Shown here: piece by piece, positions 19,729-31,254 of the stretch
How the letters are laid out: every line of letters begins with the position of its first letter
How positions within the stretch are numbered: position 1 is the first letter of the stretch
Assembly (NCBI RefSeq): GCF_921293095.1
Contig: NC_060253.1
Coordinates: 72,205,992-72,269,991 of the forward strand
Origin: Ischnura elegans
Lineage: Eukaryota; Arthropoda; Insecta; Odonata; Coenagrionidae
DNA length: 64,000 nt
Direction: 5' to 3'
Made by a program: the position numbers and the translations under genes
Notes under the pieces: model-generated
What the model saw: the letters and a program-made list of their open reading frames with translations, nothing else
What the model was told of the DNA's origin: nothing
The model's database searches: none

Positions 19729-20790
19729 ATGGATTCAATTTTCAAATTAGTTCCGGCTGATGAAATCGTACGCGCATTTCGCGAAGGTGTCTACAATACA
19801 CATTCTCTCTTAACTAGTGCATTAGATGGTTTGGTTCACAGAATGACGGAGAAAGGAGAGAAAGTGAATATGAATGTTTTTATAGAATTTGTATCTGCCA
19901 TTAAGGCTTTAGAGAAGGCTTCAACTAGTGAATTTTTGGAAATAAACGAAGGTCATTCTCAAATCGTAAAGAGTGTTCCAAATGAAACTAATAATTTCAA
20001 TCGTGTCTTCTACCAAAATGCTTTGTTAAATCCCATAGATTCCGTTCTTAATAGTGGTGATATCCATGCTACCAATGCCCCCGCTGATTTACGACCACCA
20101 CCGGGGTTTGAATCATTTGTACCTCATGCTAAACATGTGGCGCCAGATATGCAAGCTGGTACGCGTTCCGGTTGGGATGGTGATGTGGGATTGCAACAAT
20201 GATTTTTCAACTGACATGCCGGTAAATAAAAATTTGCAATCCGATTTTGAAGGATCTATTGAAACTTTAGATTCACAAGTAGTTAATGGGTGGATTAATT
20301 CATTTTATTCTCAACCGTTGATTGAATTCCCTACATTACACGGTGACATTTTTTCCCCGAGTGTCACAAATACCGAGATGAGCAATGAAGTTGGTTTTTG
20401 TAATGCTTCTGTTCATGAGAACATGCATTCAAAGGAGTTCGATACTATGACAAATACACCTTTAGGGAATGAGAACTCCGCCCGGAATATGCCATCCGGT
20501 ATTGAAAGAGGCATTGTCACTCTGAATACTCAGGTGACCGGGGGGATGAATAATTCTGGTCTTCATCAATCAGAGACTGATTTTCCCATTTCCCGAGAGA
20601 AAAGAAATGTAGCTGAGGGTATCCTGTGTGAGGGAATCCCCTCTTTTGTACGAGCACCGTACGATAATACGGATGACAACGGGTTGACGCTACTCGATGA
20701 CTCTTTTGAGGAGGATTCTCTCATCGATCCATTGGTCAAAATTCCAACCGTAGATGGAATGGAATGGGTGGGGGTAATCCCTATTTTAAA
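19729..20790 (+). pseudogene. N-terminal extension upstream of PolB (copy 3)
   Basis: It begins at a clear ATG (MDSIFKLVPADEIVRAFREG) and runs open to 20202. It then shifts frame near 20190 and continues open to about 20770 (NNDFSTDMPVNKNL ... FEEDSLIDPLVKIPTVDGMEW), where another shift leads into the PolB frame (NPYFKIVSENGSYLKNFRLWGK). The product would be acidic and low in Cys, with a Pro-rich LRPPPGFE motif. It could be a separate early protein or a disordered PolB N-terminus. The two frameshifts lie in otherwise open sequence, so they look recent. I do not recognise a domain. Confidence 0.5.
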
Positions 20791-23700
20791 ATTGTGTCCG
20801 AAAATGGCAGCTATTTAAAAAATTTTCGCTTGTGGGGGAAGCAAATGTCGATCACATTCCTCCCGATTCCCTCTGATGAAAATCCTCTCGTGTGGTTTGA
20901 AGCAGCCATCGATAGTTTATTAACAATACTAAAAACAGGGATATCACCATCAGCAAGGGCTGGAATGACTGTCAGTCCTAAAAATAATCCTGAAAAATCG
21001 ATACACATCACCTATAGGAGGCTAGAGCAGTTTGCAACTGAGGTGATCCTACAACGGATTGAAAGAGTAATTCAATCTAACGATCAATTTTTGCTTGAGG
21101 GGGAAATGAACCTGTCTTTTACATACATTGAAGAGCCAGAGGGAGGCCGAAATGTGAAAGACAATATTTCTTCATTTCACCACTTCTGTAAAGGAAAACG
21201 GTCTATAATCGTGATAAAAAACGATGACAATATGTGTTTAGCCATAGCCCTCTGTGTGGCTATGTCGCGACATGAAGATCCAGAGGGGGTTTATAAAGAC
21301 ATGAGAATGGGCAGAAAAATTCAAGCCATTAGAGCCAAAGCCCTTTGCATGAATGCAGGGGTAAACCTGGAAAACGGAGGTGGTATGGAACATGTAGCCG
21401 AGTTCCAGAAATATCTTGAAGCCTTCACCATCACGGTTTTTGCGATCGAAGGGGCAAGGATATTCTTTATGAGGGCCCGACAAACCCAGCTCCAAACGAC
21501 AGCAGTCGGAAACACATTGATTTGATATATGGAGATAGTCACTTTAATGTTATCACTACGCTTGCGGGTGCTTTTTCCTGTGGGTATTATTGTCGATCAT
21601 GCAGGACTGCCTTCAACGCAATTCACGATCACAAATGTAACAAGCAATGCCCTCGATGTCTCTCATCGCCACCCTGCGAACCATGCGGTGACGTTATTAT
21701 GTGCCCGCGCTGCATGCGTAGGTTTCTAGGGGAAGGATGCTATCAGAAGCACCTGGAGAAAAAGAGATCTGCTAGACCCCCCTGTGATGTCATAAAATAT
21801 TGCAACCGGTGCTGTAAAGTGTACAGCATAGCTAAAATAAGAAAGGAACATGTGTGCGGAGAAATATACTGCACTACTTGCAAGTGCCGACACATGGCCG
21901 ACAAAAAATGTTACATGAGACCATTAAAGAGAAAGCAACAATCCGGAAAGTACATCTTTGTTTTTTACGACATTGAATGTCGTCAGGACGACGAGCTGCC
22001 TAACAAGAGAGGAAATTTCCTCCACACACCGAATTTGCTGGTCTCTCAAAAATGCTGTGCAGAGTGCCCTGAGTGATTGTGAAAAATGCTGTAAAAGACA
22101 GAACATCTTCAGAGGCAATGATCCCGTAACCGATTTCCTAAAAAGCCTCCAAGAGTTGCGAAACATTGGGTTCGCGAACTTCATCTGTGTTGCTCACAAC
22201 GCAAAGGGGTACGATGGGCATTTCATTTTGAAATCAATGGTAGAAAAAATGAATTGGAAGCCAGAAGTTGTCGCCACAGGGGCAAAGCTGTTGTGCGTCA
22301 AATATGAAGGGTTGAGATTCATAGACTCCCTCAATTTCTTACCAATGGCTCTGTCCAAGCTACCATCGGCTCTCGGTGTGAGAAATTCTGGGGAAAAGGG
22401 CTATTTTCCCCATTTTTTTAACACCAAGGAAAATCGCGGGTATGTGGGTCCACTGCCATCAAAATGCATGTATGGGTTAAAACAAATGTCTGTCGGTGAA
22501 GCCGCGAAATTCGAAACCTGGTATGACGAGATGAAAAAGTTGAACTATACCTTCCATTTCGACAAAGAGTTGGAAAAGTATTGTATTCAGGATGTGACGA
22601 TACTTAGAATGTCATGTATTAAATTTAGAGAGCAATTCATGACACTCACGGGAGTCGACCCTTTTAGGGAAACATTGACCATAGCCAGTGCCTGCATGAG
22701 GGTTTTCCGAACGAAATTCTTAAAAGACGAGTGCGTAGGCGTTTTACCATCCGGGGGATATCGCTGGGGAGACCGACAGTCTCAAAAGGCAATCTCATGG
22801 ATCCTTTCAGAAGAGAGGAAGATAAAAATAAAAATTAAGCATGCTGGTAGTGGCCGTGAAGAGGTAGTTCTAGGAAAGAAAGTTGACGGCTTTAGTGAGT
22901 GCGGCGCGGAAAAATTAATATTCGAATTTAACGGCTGCTTTTACCATGGATGTCCATCATGTTATCCGGACAGGGACGTCCCCATTGCTAATTCCCCCAC
23001 TGAAACTATGCGCACTCGCTACGAGAGCACTGAGAACAGGAAAGCGTTGTTTCAAAATGCTGGTTACACTGTGATATAGATGTGGGAATGTAAATTTAAC
23101 AGCGAATTAGAGCGTGATCCTGCACTATCCAAGTTCGTCCAAGAGCATCCATTGTGCAAGACACCTCCATTGAATCCAAGGGATGCTTTTTACGGTGGTA
23201 GAACCAACGCCGTAAAATTGTATTGCAAGGTTTCTAAGGAGGTTGGAGAAGAAATAAAGTAAAAAGATATTTGTTCACTATATCCATTTGTGAATAAGTA
23301 CAAATGCTATCCTATCGGCCATCCAGAAATTTATGTAGGTGATGAATGTCCACCGCTGGAATCTCTTGATGGCCTGGTTAAATGTGAAATTCTGCCCCCA
23401 CAGAACCTTTACCATCCTGTTCTATCGGTAAAGATGAATGGGAAGCTGATGTTCCCGCTTTGTATGAAGTGTGCAACTGATGAAATTGAAGGCAACTGTA
23501 CGCACACTGATGCCGAAAGGATGTTGAAAGGGACATGGGTCACGGATGAAATAAAGAAAGCTGTTTCACTAGGATATTTAGTCATGAAAATAAACGAGGC
23601 CTGGCACTATCAAGTAACCAAATACGATCCACAGAAGGGTGAAGGAGGACTATTTTCAGAATACATTAACGCCCTCCTGAAGATCAAACATGAGAGCAGC

Positions 23701-24562
23701 GGTTGGCCGAGTTGGTGTAATTCAAATGAGGAAAAGGAAAAGTACTTACTAGAATTTGAGGAACGGGAATGAGTTACTCTTGATAAAGACTATCAAAAGT
23801 AATCCTGGAATGAGATCCCTAGCTAAGCTAATGTTAAACAGTTTCTGGGGTAAATTTGGCCAGAGGGATAATTTAACCCGGACAAGTGTACTCAACAGAT
23901 ACGACGAACTTAATGGCTTGTTGCTGAATCCTAATGTTGAGGTCACGCGCTTGGTGGAAGTGAACGAGGACACTCTCTATGCCAACTGGTTGGAGACGGA
24001 GGAAGCGGTGTCACCCTCAGCCGGTAGCAGCATAATCGTCGCGTGCTACACAACTGCACACGCTAGACTTGAGCTGTATAAATACATCGAAAAACTGGAC
24101 CGTCGTGCGCTTCATTTTGACACTGATAGCGTGATTTTTACACAGCTTCCGGGGGAGTTGGAACCGCCGGTTGGAGACTATCTAGGTGACATGACGAATG
24201 AAATTACTCCATTGGGGGAGGACTGCTTTATGTCAGAGTTTGTCTGGTGGTCCCAAGAATTATGCGTATGTTGTCCATTCCCACAACGACCCGAAAATAC
24301 CATATGTAAGGTACGAGGTATAACTATTAACACGTCAAACAATAAAGCAGTGTGTTTTGAAACTTTAAAGGAGATGGTGCTTGAAGGTGGTCCAGATCGT
24401 AAAATAACATACGACCATAAAATATATAGAACAAAGATACACGACGTTCTTTCGAGGAGCGAAACGAAACTTTTTCGTGTAGTGTACACGAAAAGGAAGC
24501 GCGTATAGAATTACGATACCTTACCCTATGGCTACAAGCGTCGATGTGTAGAACACGAGTGA
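20764..24562 (+). pseudogene. Protein-primed-type DNA polymerase B, near complete but broken (copy 3)
   Basis: This is a Maverick/adintovirus-type PolB, the replicative polymerase of these elements. In order: N-terminal block (NFRLWGKQMS, KRSIIVIKNDDNMCLA); Cys-rich region (CPRCLSSPPCEPC...CNRCCKVY); exonuclease motifs FYDIEC, AHNAKGYDGHFIL and YCIQDVTIL; GGYRWGDRQSQKAI; FNGCFYHGCPSC; motif A DICSLYPFVNKY; motif B KLMLNSFWGKFGQR; motif C HFDTDSVIF. The end VVYTKRKRV...LPYGYKR matches copy 1. Catalytic residues are intact. Breaks are frame changes near 21510, 22065 and 23772, and in-frame stops at 23077-23079, 23260-23262 (two codons before motif A) and 24506-24508. Downstream gene order is resumed by the ATPase at 30565, beyond the LINE. 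Confidence 0.92.
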
Positions 24563-25207
24563 GACAATTCTCATAGGTGTTAGATCAGTAAAAGACACTG
24601 TATTCCCCGCACGGGGGGAAGAGAGTAATCTCTTCCTTTGGGGAGCCGCGCCCCCACGGACCCGAGCCCACCGGGGAGACAACCTCGTCAAAAAACCCTT
24701 CGCACGCTAGGATAGCGTCCAGACAGCATGTGACTCTGCTGTGCTGAGTAGCCGATACATCTGGCGTCCAGATTCACCCACGTGTTTGCCGTGCGTGGAG
24801 ACCCGTACAAGGGGGAGAAGGGGATCCTGGTGGGTGAGTTCTCCGGCTCCCAGCTGGGCGTCGGAAACCCGGTATGGGCCGGAGTTCAATACCCCACTTC
24901 GGCCCTGGATTCCCCGAAAAACGGGCGGCCGAGAAGAGCCCAGCTCGGTCAATCGGCTCCTGGCGGCTGGGGAGCTTGGCGGCTCCTTCCGAGCGTACGC
25001 CAGGACGGGTTAGTGCTGGAGATATGGGGGTCTCCGTAGGGCGGCCGAAGGTGCGTGGGTTCGGAGGGCCCCCGCGCTGGAGGTTCTAACCCAAAAGAGA
25101 CCCCCTATCAAAGGTTCCTATATCCCTTGGGTAGCCCTGGCGACCACACCGGATCTCGGTGTGGCGTCCCGAATGTGTGGCTCCGTGGTGGGTGGGGAGC
25201 CCAGGGG

Positions 25208-26384
25208 ATGAATTATGTTCTTACTTTCATGGAGACGATTACTCTTCCTCCACCAAAAAGATCCCGCCCGGACACGGGTGGAGGAGAAAAGTCTTTTGAA
25301 AGCTCGAAGCGTTTTTTGTCTATGAAATGCGCCAAAGAAGGTGACACTCTGAAAAAGGTGTCTCCCTTTTTCATAAAAAAAGCTATGCAATCGATAATTA
25401 CTGGAGAGCCAAATTCGGTGAAAAAACTAAGAGATGGTACCCTACTAATAGAGACTGCGAACAACATCCAAGCTGAAAAATTGCTTAAAACTGAAAAATT
25501 ACACGACATCCCAGTTAAAGTCGAGATCCACCGCACTCTAAATACCTCTAAGGGAGTAATAAGTCACTACGACCTTCTTTACGTGGAACCAGAAGAGATC
25601 AAGAGAGAGATGGCCCCCCAGGGCGTCATCGACTGCCGCAGACTGACTACGAAGCGAAACGGTGAAGTGATAAATACCACGTCAGTAATTCTCACGTTCG
25701 CTCTAGACAAACTGCCCGTTAAAGTCTTCTTAGGATACGAATCTGTAACTGTGCGACCATTCTTCCCTCAACCGATGCGCTGCTTCCAATGCCAAAAATT
25801 CGGCCACATCGCACCGCGATGTGAGGGCAAGGCCACCTGCCCGCGCTGCGGCAAGGACAAGCACGATGGGGACAAATGTGCGGAAGCGGCCTGCTGCGTG
25901 AATTGCGAGGGTACCCACGCGGCTTACTCTCGCGATTGCCCGAAAATGAAAGAGGAACGGAAGATTATGGAAATAAAAACTATGGAAAAAATATCTTACC
26001 TGGAGGCAAGGAAAAAGTTCAAAGCCCTTAGTGCCCCCTCTTTCTCGCGTTCCTTTGCCGCAATCGCCTCTGCTCCAGTTAAGAAGTGCACCATTTCTAC
26101 ACAGACGGAACCTGAAAAGCAGATAGATTTATTAAAAAAAAACAAATGCGAGTAACAATAGCAATACTAAAAAAAACACCCCTAACTCCTCCGTAGTGTC
26201 TCCCAAAAATACAACAAAGAAAACCACCAGAAAACCTGACCAGCGAGAGAAAACTCCCTCTCCTGGTCCCTCCGGCAAAGGTATGGAACCGATGCAGGAG
26301 GACATAGACGAAGATCTCTGTATTTCGGACACAGAGATCGAAAAAGTCAGGAATAAGGGAAGGAAAAGTCGCTTAAAGCGATGA
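25208..26384 (+). CDS. LINE ORF1 (nucleic-acid-binding Gag-like protein), one frame change at an A9 run
   Basis: ORF1 protein coats the element RNA. I start it at the ATG at 25208 (MNYVLTF); METITLPPPKRSRPD at 25229 is an alternative. Three zinc knuckles are evident: CFQCQKFGHIAPRC, CPRCGKDKHDGDKC and CVNCEGTHAAYSRDC. The frame closes at 26155 right after LLKKNKCE, encoded across a run of nine A (26134-26142). The alternative frame is open from that run to 26384 with a Lys/Pro-rich then acidic tail (KTPSPGPSGKGMEPMQEDIDED). Either one A was gained or lost, or ribosomes slip on the A run; I cannot tell which. ORF2 starts 96 bp later. Confidence 0.85.
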
Positions 26385-26480
26385 TTCCACAGACTTCCGG
26401 GCTAATGCTGCTCCAAGTTTCAATATTGACATCCTTTTTTTTCTGTTTTTATTTATCTTTTACCCTTTTTAAACCCTTTT

Positions 26481-29400
26481 ATGAATTTTATATTACAATG
26501 GAATTGTAATGGATTTTATCGGCATAAGGAGGAGCTGGCTGTTTTAATAAATGATTTTAACCCTTTCTGTATATGTTTGCAGGAAACGCGTTTTAAAGAT
26601 ACAGACAAGGGATATTTAAAACATTTTAACACTTTTAGACTGGACGATACTAGTGGCCAACGAGCCCATGGTGGAGTTTCGGTTTTTGTCCGGGAGGCTC
26701 TTTACACCTCCCGAATAAATCTTAACACACCGTTTCAAGCGGTAGCGGTGACGGTGCACGCTCCCGAGGCGATAACGGTGTGCAACGTTTACCTGCCGGA
26801 GGGTGCACCCGTCACCCGTTTTAATCTAGAATCCCTTGTTCACCAGCTACCTCAGCCTTTTATTTTACTCGGAGATTTTAATGCTCACGATCGTCTATGG
26901 GGAAGCACCCCGGAACAGTGCAACCGCAGGGGACGTATTTTATCAAGTTTTATTAGTGATTTTAACCTTTTTTTACTCAATAACGGCGAGAAAACCCGTT
27001 TTAACTCTTATAGCGGCGATTCTTCCTCCATTGACTTGAGTATTTTATCGACTAGTTTGGTCAATAAACTCAAACTCTCTGTGCATAAGGATCTTAGTGG
27101 GAGCGATCACTTTCCCCTTTTAATCAAAAGGGAGCAAAATATAAACCCCGATTTTATTAGACCAGGCTGTTGGATTGTCCGGAAAGCTGATTGGCATCTT
27201 TTTAACTCAAATTTTAACTACGTGTGGGATAAAAACAACGACTGTGTAACAAACGTAAATATTTTGACATCCAGCATCATTCAAGCCGCCGAAATTAGCA
27301 TACCACGATCTCGAAGCATCCTTCCAAGAAATGCGGTGCCATGGTGGAATGAAACCTGCGCAGAAGCCATTAAAAAACGTAAGAAAGCTCTCCGAATTTT
27401 CAACAAGTATCCTACAGCAAATAATCTCTCCGCTTTTCGGCGACTAAGAGCGAAAGCGCGTCAGGTAATAAAGGACGCAAAGAGGATTTCTTGGATGAAT
27501 TTTGTCTCCGGTGTCAACCACAGGACTCCACTTGCACAGGTATGGCGTAAGGTGAGGAGCATATCGGGTAGCAGCCAGCATCTAGGTATATCCTTCCTAG
27601 AAGTCGAAGGAAAGGTTATCACTTCTCCAGCTGCGATAGGGAACGTATTCGCCCAATTACTCGCCAAAGTGAGCAGCGACGAATGCTATGACCCTTCTTT
27701 TGCGATCCTCAAGAAAAGGCTCGAGAACGTCCCTATATCCTTTATGGAGCCTAAAACAACGGCAGACTACAATATGCCATTTACCATTTGGGAGCTGAAA
27801 TCTGCCATTCATGACTCCCACGACACGTCCCCAGGACCCGACGAGATCCACAATGCCTTCCTCCGAAATCTATCGGAATCGGCGTTGCTGGAAATCCTTG
27901 AAACTTTTAATCAGCTCTGGGCCAATGGGGATTTTCCTCCGTCCTGGCGGGAGTCCGTCATTGTCCCCATCCCAAAACATGGAAAAGACCGAGCTGACCC
28001 GAATTCTTACCGGCCGATTTCTCTCACCAGCTGCCTGTGCAAGTTAATGGAGCGAATGGTAAATCGACGTCTCATTTGGTGGCTGGAGCGTCGAAAACTC
28101 CTCTCTAGGATACAATGCGGATTCAGACGGAACCGTTCCACAATGGACCACTTGGTCAGAATTGAAAATTTCATCCAAGAAGCCTTCCTTCTCCGCCAAC
28201 ACGTAGTCGGTGTATTTTTCGACTTAGAGAAGGCTTACGACCGGGTCTGGCGACGTAAGATTCTACGCGTATTACGCGAGTGGGGTTTTAGAGGCTGTTT
28301 GCCCATTTTTATACAAAATTTTTTAACCAACCGTGTTTTTAAAGTAAGGACGGGACAGTTGTTGTCAAATTTTTACCCTCTTGACAACGGAGTTCCCCAA
28401 GGCTCGGTTCTGAGCGTGACGTTGTTCGCTATTGCGATCAACGACATAGCTCACTGCATCAAGGAGCCAGTGTTAGGGTCACTGTTTGTGGATGATCTCG
28501 CGATTTTCTGCAGATCATCTAGGGTCGTGAATGCATCGCGTATGGCGCAACTCACCATCAATAAACTTCACAAATGGACCCAAAATAACGGCTTCCTTTT
28601 CTCTTTGGAGAAAACAAAGTGCGTTCACTTTTCTCGCACTCGGGGCGTCCATGTAAATCCCACGTTACACCTAGGTGGTAGAAACCTCCCATTTGTGGAA
28701 TCAGTCCGTTTTCTGGGGATGACCCTCGACCACAAACTCAACTGGAAGGAGCACATTAATTCTGTCAAGGTAAACTGTTTGAAGTCTTTAAACATTTTAA
28801 AGTTTTTAAGCCACGCATCTTGGGGAGCAGACCGCACCACCTTAATTTTACTTTACCGCACACTGGTGCGGTCGAAATTAGACTACGGCTCATTCGTGTA
28901 TGCGTCCGCACGCGAGACGTATTTGAAAGCACTTAATTCAGTGCACAACGCAGGTCTGCGACTATGCACTGGGGCGTTTAGGACCAGCCCGATTCCCAGT
29001 ATATATACCGACGCAGGCGAGCCTCCTCTATGCTACCGAAGGACCTGGCTTCTTTGTAGCTACGTTTCCAAAATTTTAGCAATGACGAGTCACCCATGTT
29101 ATAGTTTACTTTTTAAACCCCGTTTTATTAATGTTTTTAACCGAAGGACTAAAGCAACCAGACCAGTAAGCGTTCGTTTTAACGATTTTATTCGCGGATG
29201 CGAATTCACGCTACCTGAAGTGTATCCGGTTTCATTCTCGGAACACCCCCCTTGGATCACTCCCACTCCGGTGGTGAATATTCTTTCACGATCTCGACCG
29301 AAGTCTTCCACAACTCCCTCGGAGTACCAGCGTTTGTTTGCCATGTTCCGATGGAGTCACCCCAACCTTACCCCCGTTTACACTGACGGTTCGAAAGATA

Positions 29401-30182
29401 ACTCTGCTTGTGCATGTGCAGTGTTCTCCCCTATCCACGGGAACATCAGAGCAAAGCTTCACCCGATGTGCAGTGTGTACACGGCGGAGCTTTATGCCAT
29501 AAGGACAGCTCTAGAAGCCCTAGATGACCACGGCGGCTCCTTTGTGATATGCACTGACTCCAGGAGCTCGCTACAAGCCATCTCTGGCTTCTCACCCGTG
29601 CACCCGATCGTGCAAGAAATACACTCTCTCCTGCTGACCCTTTCGAGAAAGGGTTTGAATATCCATTTTCTGTGGGTACCGGGACATGAGGGGATAGCCG
29701 GGAATGAGATAGCAGACGCTATGGCCAAGGAAGCTCTGAATAACGAAGTTCTAGTCTCAACGCTGGTTCCCCACGAGGACTTACGAGCATCTCTAAGAAA
29801 CGTGGTATTTGGAAAATGGAGGGAGTCATGGAGGATTCTAAATAATAACAAGCTCCGTGGCATCAAGGACACGGTAGCAGCGTGGCCCTCCTCAGCTCGT
29901 AGTAATCGGAGAGAGGAAGTAGTACTTACACGATTGAGGATAGGGCACAGCCCCCTGACCCATGCGTATCTCTTTACTGAAGAGAAGGAACCTCCCCAAT
30001 GTGGGGATTGTAAATGTCCATTAAGTATTAGACACATCATGCTAGATTGTGTTAAGTACCGCGAAGCGCGAAGGCGAAATAATCTAGGGGGAGACCTAAA
30101 AACCCTTTTAGGAGACCACCCTACCAACTTAATCTGTACATTTCGGTTTCTCAGAGAAATAAACATTTTTAATAAAGTCTAA
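26481..30182 (+). CDS. LINE ORF2: endonuclease, reverse transcriptase, RNase H
   Basis: This is an intact frame of 1,233 codons. An exonuclease/endonuclease/phosphatase domain (about 1-220) has LQWNCNG, LQETR, LLGDFNAHDRLWGS and GSDHFPL. The RT domain (about 480-760) has SYRPISLTS, GFRRNRSTMDHL, FFDLEKAYDRVWR, NGVPQGSVLSVTLF and the catalytic FVDDLAIF. RNase H (about 955-1090) has VYTDGSKDNSA, YTAELYAIRTALEAL, ICTDSRSSLQAI and WVPGHEGIAGNEIADAMAKEAL. A C-terminal knuckle CGDCKCPLSIRHIMLDC follows, and the protein ends FNKV. It nicks the target and reverse-transcribes the element RNA there. All key residues are present, so it is plausibly active apart from the question over ORF1. Confidence 0.95.
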   Translation: MNFILQWNCNGFYRHKEELAVLINDFNPFCICLQETRFKDTDKGYLKHFNTFRLDDTSGQRAHGGVSVFVREALYTSRINLNTPFQAVAVTVHAPEAITVCNVYLPEGAPVTRFNLESLVHQLPQPFILLGDFNAHDRLWGSTPEQCNRRGRILSSFISDFNLFLLNNGEKTRFNSYSGDSSSIDLSILSTSLVNKLKLSVHKDLSGSDHFPLLIKREQNINPDFIRPGCWIVRKADWHLFNSNFNYVWDKNNDCVTNVNILTSSIIQAAEISIPRSRSILPRNAVPWWNETCAEAIKKRKKALRIFNKYPTANNLSAFRRLRAKARQVIKDAKRISWMNFVSGVNHRTPLAQVWRKVRSISGSSQHLGISFLEVEGKVITSPAAIGNVFAQLLAKVSSDECYDPSFAILKKRLENVPISFMEPKTTADYNMPFTIWELKSAIHDSHDTSPGPDEIHNAFLRNLSESALLEILETFNQLWANGDFPPSWRESVIVPIPKHGKDRADPNSYRPISLTSCLCKLMERMVNRRLIWWLERRKLLSRIQCGFRRNRSTMDHLVRIENFIQEAFLLRQHVVGVFFDLEKAYDRVWRRKILRVLREWGFRGCLPIFIQNFLTNRVFKVRTGQLLSNFYPLDNGVPQGSVLSVTLFAIAINDIAHCIKEPVLGSLFVDDLAIFCRSSRVVNASRMAQLTINKLHKWTQNNGFLFSLEKTKCVHFSRTRGVHVNPTLHLGGRNLPFVESVRFLGMTLDHKLNWKEHINSVKVNCLKSLNILKFLSHASWGADRTTLILLYRTLVRSKLDYGSFVYASARETYLKALNSVHNAGLRLCTGAFRTSPIPSIYTDAGEPPLCYRRTWLLCSYVSKILAMTSHPCYSLLFKPRFINVFNRRTKATRPVSVRFNDFIRGCEFTLPEVYPVSFSEHPPWITPTPVVNILSRSRPKSSTTPSEYQRLFAMFRWSHPNLTPVYTDGSKDNSACACAVFSPIHGNIRAKLHPMCSVYTAELYAIRTALEALDDHGGSFVICTDSRSSLQAISGFSPVHPIVQEIHSLLLTLSRKGLNIHFLWVPGHEGIAGNEIADAMAKEALNNEVLVSTLVPHEDLRASLRNVVFGKWRESWRILNNNKLRGIKDTVAAWPSSARSNRREEVVLTRLRIGHSPLTHAYLFTEEKEPPQCGDCKCPLSIRHIMLDCVKYREARRRNNLGGDLKTLLGDHPTNLICTFRFLREINIFNKV

Positions 30183-30325
30183 TTATGTACACTTTCAACG
30201 AAGACATCAGATGCATTACATTACTTTATACATAACAATTGTAATTAAATAGCACAGTAGTGGTGCAAAATGACCTTGCCGTCGACGCACCCTAAATCCA
30301 AACACTACTACTACGACACTGTATT

Positions 30326-30564
30326 TAGACATGTGATGCTTAAATGATTGCACAATATTTACCAAGACATATATGTATTAAAAAAAAAAACAAAAAAAAA
30401 AACCTCCGTTCGGACTACCACCTTGACGCGGTGGAAGGGCTTAAGAATTCCTACACTTCTACACAACGTATTTGGGAATTCAACAAAGAGTAGTCTTCTT
30501 CATACCAATCGACAAGGCATGCTTTATATTTAACGGATGTTGCATGTAGTGTGCCATTTGAAAA
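30326..30564 (+). other. Residual PolB-ATPase intergenic sequence
   Basis: Contains an A-rich tract (AAAAAAAAAA-C-AAAAAAAAAA, 30379-30400). No supported frame; the 1205-1516 type ORF is not visible here. Confidence 0.4.
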
Positions 30565-31197
30565 ATGGATTTACGACTGAAACACCCCTTCGGTGCAGTT
30601 GTGGCAGGGCCAAGCGCTTGCGGTAAGACGGTCTTCACCAGCCGTCTCATAAAATTTCAGAAAGAGATATTTGACGTTAAATTTGCTGACATTATCAGGT
30701 GTTATTCTGAATGGCAGAACTTTTACGATACTTTAAAACCTTTTGGAGTGTCCTTTCACGAAGGATTACCGAATCTGAAAGAATATCCTCACAAGGTTAC
30801 AGAAACGTCAATAATTCTAGACGACCTCATGATGGAGAGTAATTGTAACGTCGTTATTGATTTGTTTTCCCGTGCTAGTCATCACAGAAATATAAGTGTA
30901 ATTCATCTTACGCAAAACATATTTCACCAGGGAAAAGGTGCCCGTGATATATCGTTAAACACACACTATATAGTATACTTCAAAAATCCAAGAGATAGAA
31001 GTCAGATTTTGAGCCTAGCACGACAAATATATCCAAAAAAGCCAAAGTTTCTACAGGAGGCTTATGAAGATGCGACAGAAAAACCACATGGATATTTGTT
31101 TATCGATTTGAAACAAAGAACACCCGACATCTTTCGGTATCGAACCGAAATATTTCCTGACGACATGGTTCAGTATTTCTACCACCCACGCAAGTAA
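30565..31197 (+). CDS. Maverick/adintovirus packaging ATPase (A32/FtsK-like)
   Basis: This is an intact 210-residue protein starting MDLRLKHPFGAVVAGPS. Walker A is GPSACGKT at residues 15-22, Walker B is IILDDLM at about 83-89, and a sensor-type strand VIHLTQNIF lies at about 112-120. The length and layout fit the compact single-domain genome-packaging ATPases of Polintons and adintoviruses, which drive viral DNA into capsids. It is the only uninterrupted virus-type gene of this copy. It lies on the PolB strand and is followed 57 bp later by the pX-like gene. The left-end copy (859-1158) is a diverged homologue. No nearby promoter is obvious. Confidence 0.88.
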   Translation: MDLRLKHPFGAVVAGPSACGKTVFTSRLIKFQKEIFDVKFADIIRCYSEWQNFYDTLKPFGVSFHEGLPNLKEYPHKVTETSIILDDLMMESNCNVVIDLFSRASHHRNISVIHLTQNIFHQGKGARDISLNTHYIVYFKNPRDRSQILSLARQIYPKKPKFLQEAYEDATEKPHGYLFIDLKQRTPDIFRYRTEIFPDDMVQYFYHPRK

Positions 31198-31254
31198 ATT
31201 GAAATTAAATTTCCAATATATTACGAAGGAAAAAAGTATTTTCCTTCATTCGAC

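Larger units (their letters stand above)
24605..30314 (+). mobile_element. Full-length RNase H-bearing LINE
   Basis: This 5,710-bp non-LTR retrotransposon is bounded by a perfect 11-bp target duplication, GACACTGTATT at 24594-24604 and 30315-30325. It has a G/C-rich 5' UTR (24605-25207), ORF1, ORF2 and a 3' UTR ending in a short (CTA)n tail after the signature GCAAAATGACCT...GACGCACCC. The 5' end is present, the TSD is unmutated and ORF2 is intact, so the insertion is young. Domain content (apurinic-type endonuclease, RT, RNase H, CCHC) fits the I/R1-LOA-like side of the LINE tree; the exact clade needs a phylogeny. It separates PolB from the ATPase of the viral element. Confidence 0.95.
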
